Part shown: positions 16,573-19,283 of the stretch, piece by piece | Numbering within the stretch: position 1 is the stretch's first letter | Layout: each line of letters begins with the position of its first letter | Program-made: the position numbers and the translations under genes | NCBI GenBank assembly: GCA_027575765.1 | Contig: JANBPT010000914.1 | Span: 1-19,283 of the forward strand | Direction of reading: 5' to 3' | Source: Tieghemiomyces parasiticus | Lineage: Eukaryota; Kickxellomycota; Dimargaritomycetes; Dimargaritales; Dimargaritaceae | DNA: 19,283 nucleotides | Notes under the pieces: model-generated | What the model was told of the DNA's origin: nothing | Database searches by the model: none | The model's input: only the letters and a program-made list of their open reading frames with translations

Positions 16573-19283
16573 GGTAGGGAATGGGACCCTGATTGGCGGA
16601 TCACGTTTTTTTTTTCTCAATGGTAATCTTCAGTTCACAACTATATTTCTAAATCCTGAATAACGCAAGATTTCCCACTCCGTTTATTAACTGATCCCTT
16701 TATGATATGCCAGGGCGGACTCCTAGCCTACGTGAGCAGGTAAGGTTGCCTGACAGTGAAGGATCGTGGGGACATTTTGAACTACCGTTGCGGGTTATTA
16801 TAATGTATTCTAATTCATTAGGGGTCTATTGAGGACAGGCGGTGGGGTAAGGGTGCTTGTATTTACGAATATTCCATCTCGTTCATAACGACCTCTAGCG
16901 CCGTCGTCCCTCAGGACACTCCTACAATATGCCTCAAAAAGTACACCCAAGCGCTGCAAGACAGCCCTTCATACTGCCATTGTCCATTAATGTTCGCTCT
17001 TTACTCTCCTTTTTCTCTACTATGCGCCACCATCTGCCTTTACCTCTCGCAATCATGTCCCTCAAAACAACACCTCTCCTTAATGTACTAAGTCCGTCTC
17101 GTCAATGACTCGTTAGACTCCCCTCCCTTCAGGTTACCCTATAGCCACTAGAGCCGCTCCTGACTCGGCCACTGGACATATAAATCACCAACAAGCGCCC
17201 CTCCCTGGAGAAACAGTCATTCTTATCGTACCTTTTTTCATTATCTTTTTTTACTATTAAACCAATCTACCCTCGACCCTTGCCTTACCACAGTCAGCTT
17301 GCCTTTCCATTGAAATAGAATGAGAAGCGCCGATTGTCAAGGGATATCCTTTTCGTGGATGGATGTGCTGTGGTCGAGGTCAATTATCTACATACACATG
17401 ACGACCAACCAGAAAGTCGTCGTTTACGATCACAACGAGGGCAGTCATCCCGAGAGGAGTCGTAAGAAAATAGAGTAACACGTAAGAGGCTCAGTAGTAA
17501 TTAAACAACTGAAATTGGCCGAGCTGAATATAAGAGGTGTGTGCCAAGCTACCTAAGATCAAGCTGTCGAGCCGATATGAGTTTTCTCGAACCGGTGAAC
17601 AGTCGGTAGTACGCTGGCTGCTGACAGACAGGAATTGTAGGCGGCAGTCAACTCAACAGGAAAATTTGTTATGAGGAAGCTGGGAGAAGCTCAGATTGTG
17701 ACTAACCGGTACTTAGGTAGAGACTTAGCCGGAATGCACAGACGATTAATGGATAGTCGTATTGGCTTAGGCCAGGGTTAAGCCCCAATCGAACGGCATC
17801 AACAATTGAGTTGCTATCCTCCGGAGTACAGAAGCTCTCAGTATCGGCTAGTCTCCGCGTTAGGAGAAAGAAGGGTTCGACCAAACCTCGCTTTATTGTC
17901 CAAGGTAGATTCTAATCAGAGATCGAGTTTAGTTAACTACCATGTAGGGTCCCTAAACTCAAGATATATTATTTGAAACATTAGGAGCCATTGGTGACCT
18001 AGTGTCTAAAGGTCACACGAAGAGGTTAGGACCTCATGGTTGAGTTTACTTGAGTTTCCGTGTGGTAGGCCCCAACGTACTAAAATACTGAACAAGCTCT
18101 TTAAGCTTCAAACGGGATTTGGGAATTGTTAAGTAGGAGATATCTGTCGTTTATTGAGTGGCGACCGTTAGGTCATTTTATACTTGAATAATGGCCAGAA
18201 TAAATCAAGTAACTAGCCAGCCTGGACTAGGGGATCCAGGACGACAGGTCGTGGCGGGACCGGGCGCCGGCATGAATAGAAGGGCGGCTAGTTAGCCGCC
18301 AGAGCAAGGGTAGAGAAAGGGAATATCCTAGAAAGATAACAGGCGGCGGCGCCTTGGATGGAGGCGATGTTCAAAGTTCAAGAAGATTGAACACCTATCA
18401 AAAAGGATATATGAAAGTAGGCAAAGAAAGGGGAAATAAGAGATATGGGTAAAAGAGTGAAGCCTGAATATTACAGACTACCAAATAGGTAGGCCATCAT
18501 AGATCGGGATCAAGTTATGGCGTGGGGTGCGCGGAGGCGGAAATGCAGCATTAATCAATGCTTCAATACGATTATCGCTGTGAAGGCATTTCAATCGTCC
18601 ACATTCCGCTATTGTGATACTCAGCTTCCAAGTACGTTATTCACGTTCTCCCAGGGCAGTACTTGCAAACAGTAGATAAGTACAGGGTTGAAGAAGCGGT
18701 GCGTCGTAGATCCTGCAAAATCTATTTCCGACCCCCCAGAAACTTAGTGAACGATAGCTCATGGCTCATCCGTGGCACCTTTAACATGTGCGCTTTTCGA
18801 TTTACGGTGGGCTAGTATAGCTGAATAGTCGGGGTCCGTCCAATATTGGTGTAAACCGGGATTCCGCAAAGCATTGCTATGCTGCACATAAGCCAGGTAT
18901 TGCGATAATCTCAAGATACTTGGACTATGTTGTGGCCTTCAACACCTGCTTCGCGAAAGTATACAGACTTCACCCATCTCAAGTGGTATAGCGAATAACC
19001 ACCTCCTTCTAGACGACGCAGCTGCCCGCCGTAATTCAAGTCCAACATCATCTCGTCTAGATATTGCACTGGCGCTCAGGGTGGACATTTAGGGGCTCGG
19101 TTTAGTAATACCATAAAGTGAACACCGAAGCCTCAATTCTGTCAGTCCGATCCAACTTGGCGAGAGATAAGCGTAATTGATTGCTTTTTACACTATTCAG
19201 CTGTCAATCTGCCAAGGAGACCTCTCGACCGGCGGCTTCTCAGTTTCACTAACCACCATATCCGACTGTCAATGAATAGGTCA
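16573..19283. other. Gene-free stretch to the right edge
   Basis: About 2.7 kb with frequent stops in all frames and no frame longer than 60 residues. From about 16960 to 17310 the plus strand is pyrimidine-rich, with a TATAAAT at 17179-17185. A 52-codon frame (17320-17478) begins 141 nt after it but has no recognisable content, so no gene is called. The part after 17500 looks compositionally featureless apart from a small inverted repeat at 18283-18300. Confidence 0.5.
18283..18300. repeat. Perfect inverted repeat, 8-bp arms
   Basis: GGCGGCTA and TAGCCGCC separated by GT, able to form a GC-rich hairpin. A weaker one (ACGAC-AG-GTCGT, 18241-18252) lies 30 nt upstream. Neither adjoins a recognised gene. 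Confidence 0.6.

Overview
This is nuclear DNA from a eukaryote, most likely a filamentous fungus. The evidence is short introns (about 125-165 nt) with GTAAGT/GTAAGC/GTAGGG donors and CTAAC branch-point-like sites, TATA boxes about 165-190 nt ahead of start codons, pyrimidine-rich leaders, and four recognisable eukaryotic genes: ribosomal protein eL34, COP9 signalosome subunit 7, a borealin/Nbl1 homologue, and a Myc/Max/USF-like bHLH factor. Low gene density, a decayed LINE and a long borealin suggest an early-diverging lineage (Zoopagomycota- or Mucoromycota-like) rather than a yeast. That placement is inference from style, not from a marker.

Layout, left to right. At 1-54 (-) a gene may start and run off the left edge. 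About 790-1200 (+) is the broken reverse-transcriptase part of a non-LTR retrotransposon. At 2576-2776 (+) lies a 66-residue gene of unknown function with a TATA box and a poly(A) signal. At 3846-5478 (+) lies a two-exon gene for a probably secreted, low-complexity, Tyr/Gln/Pro-rich protein; its signal peptide appears only when a 133-nt intron is removed. At 6624-6962 (-) is eL34 and at 7979-9268 (+) is five-exon CSN7; they are divergent and share a 1-kb intergenic region with a TCACGTGA E-box. At 9608-11506 (-) is a two-exon borealin/Nbl1 gene, convergent with CSN7. At 12270-14729 (-) is a single-exon bHLH-zipper transcription factor. From 14730 to the right edge (about 4.5 kb) I find no gene that can be supported.

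The genes do not form an evident pathway. They cover translation (eL34), cullin deneddylation (CSN7), chromosome segregation (borealin), transcription (bHLH) and possibly secretion. One possible link is that the bHLH factor has the residues expected to bind CACGTG, and such boxes occur upstream of CSN7 and upstream of the bHLH gene itself. The total count of three in the window is no more than chance would give. I saw no CRISPR array, rRNA or tRNA.
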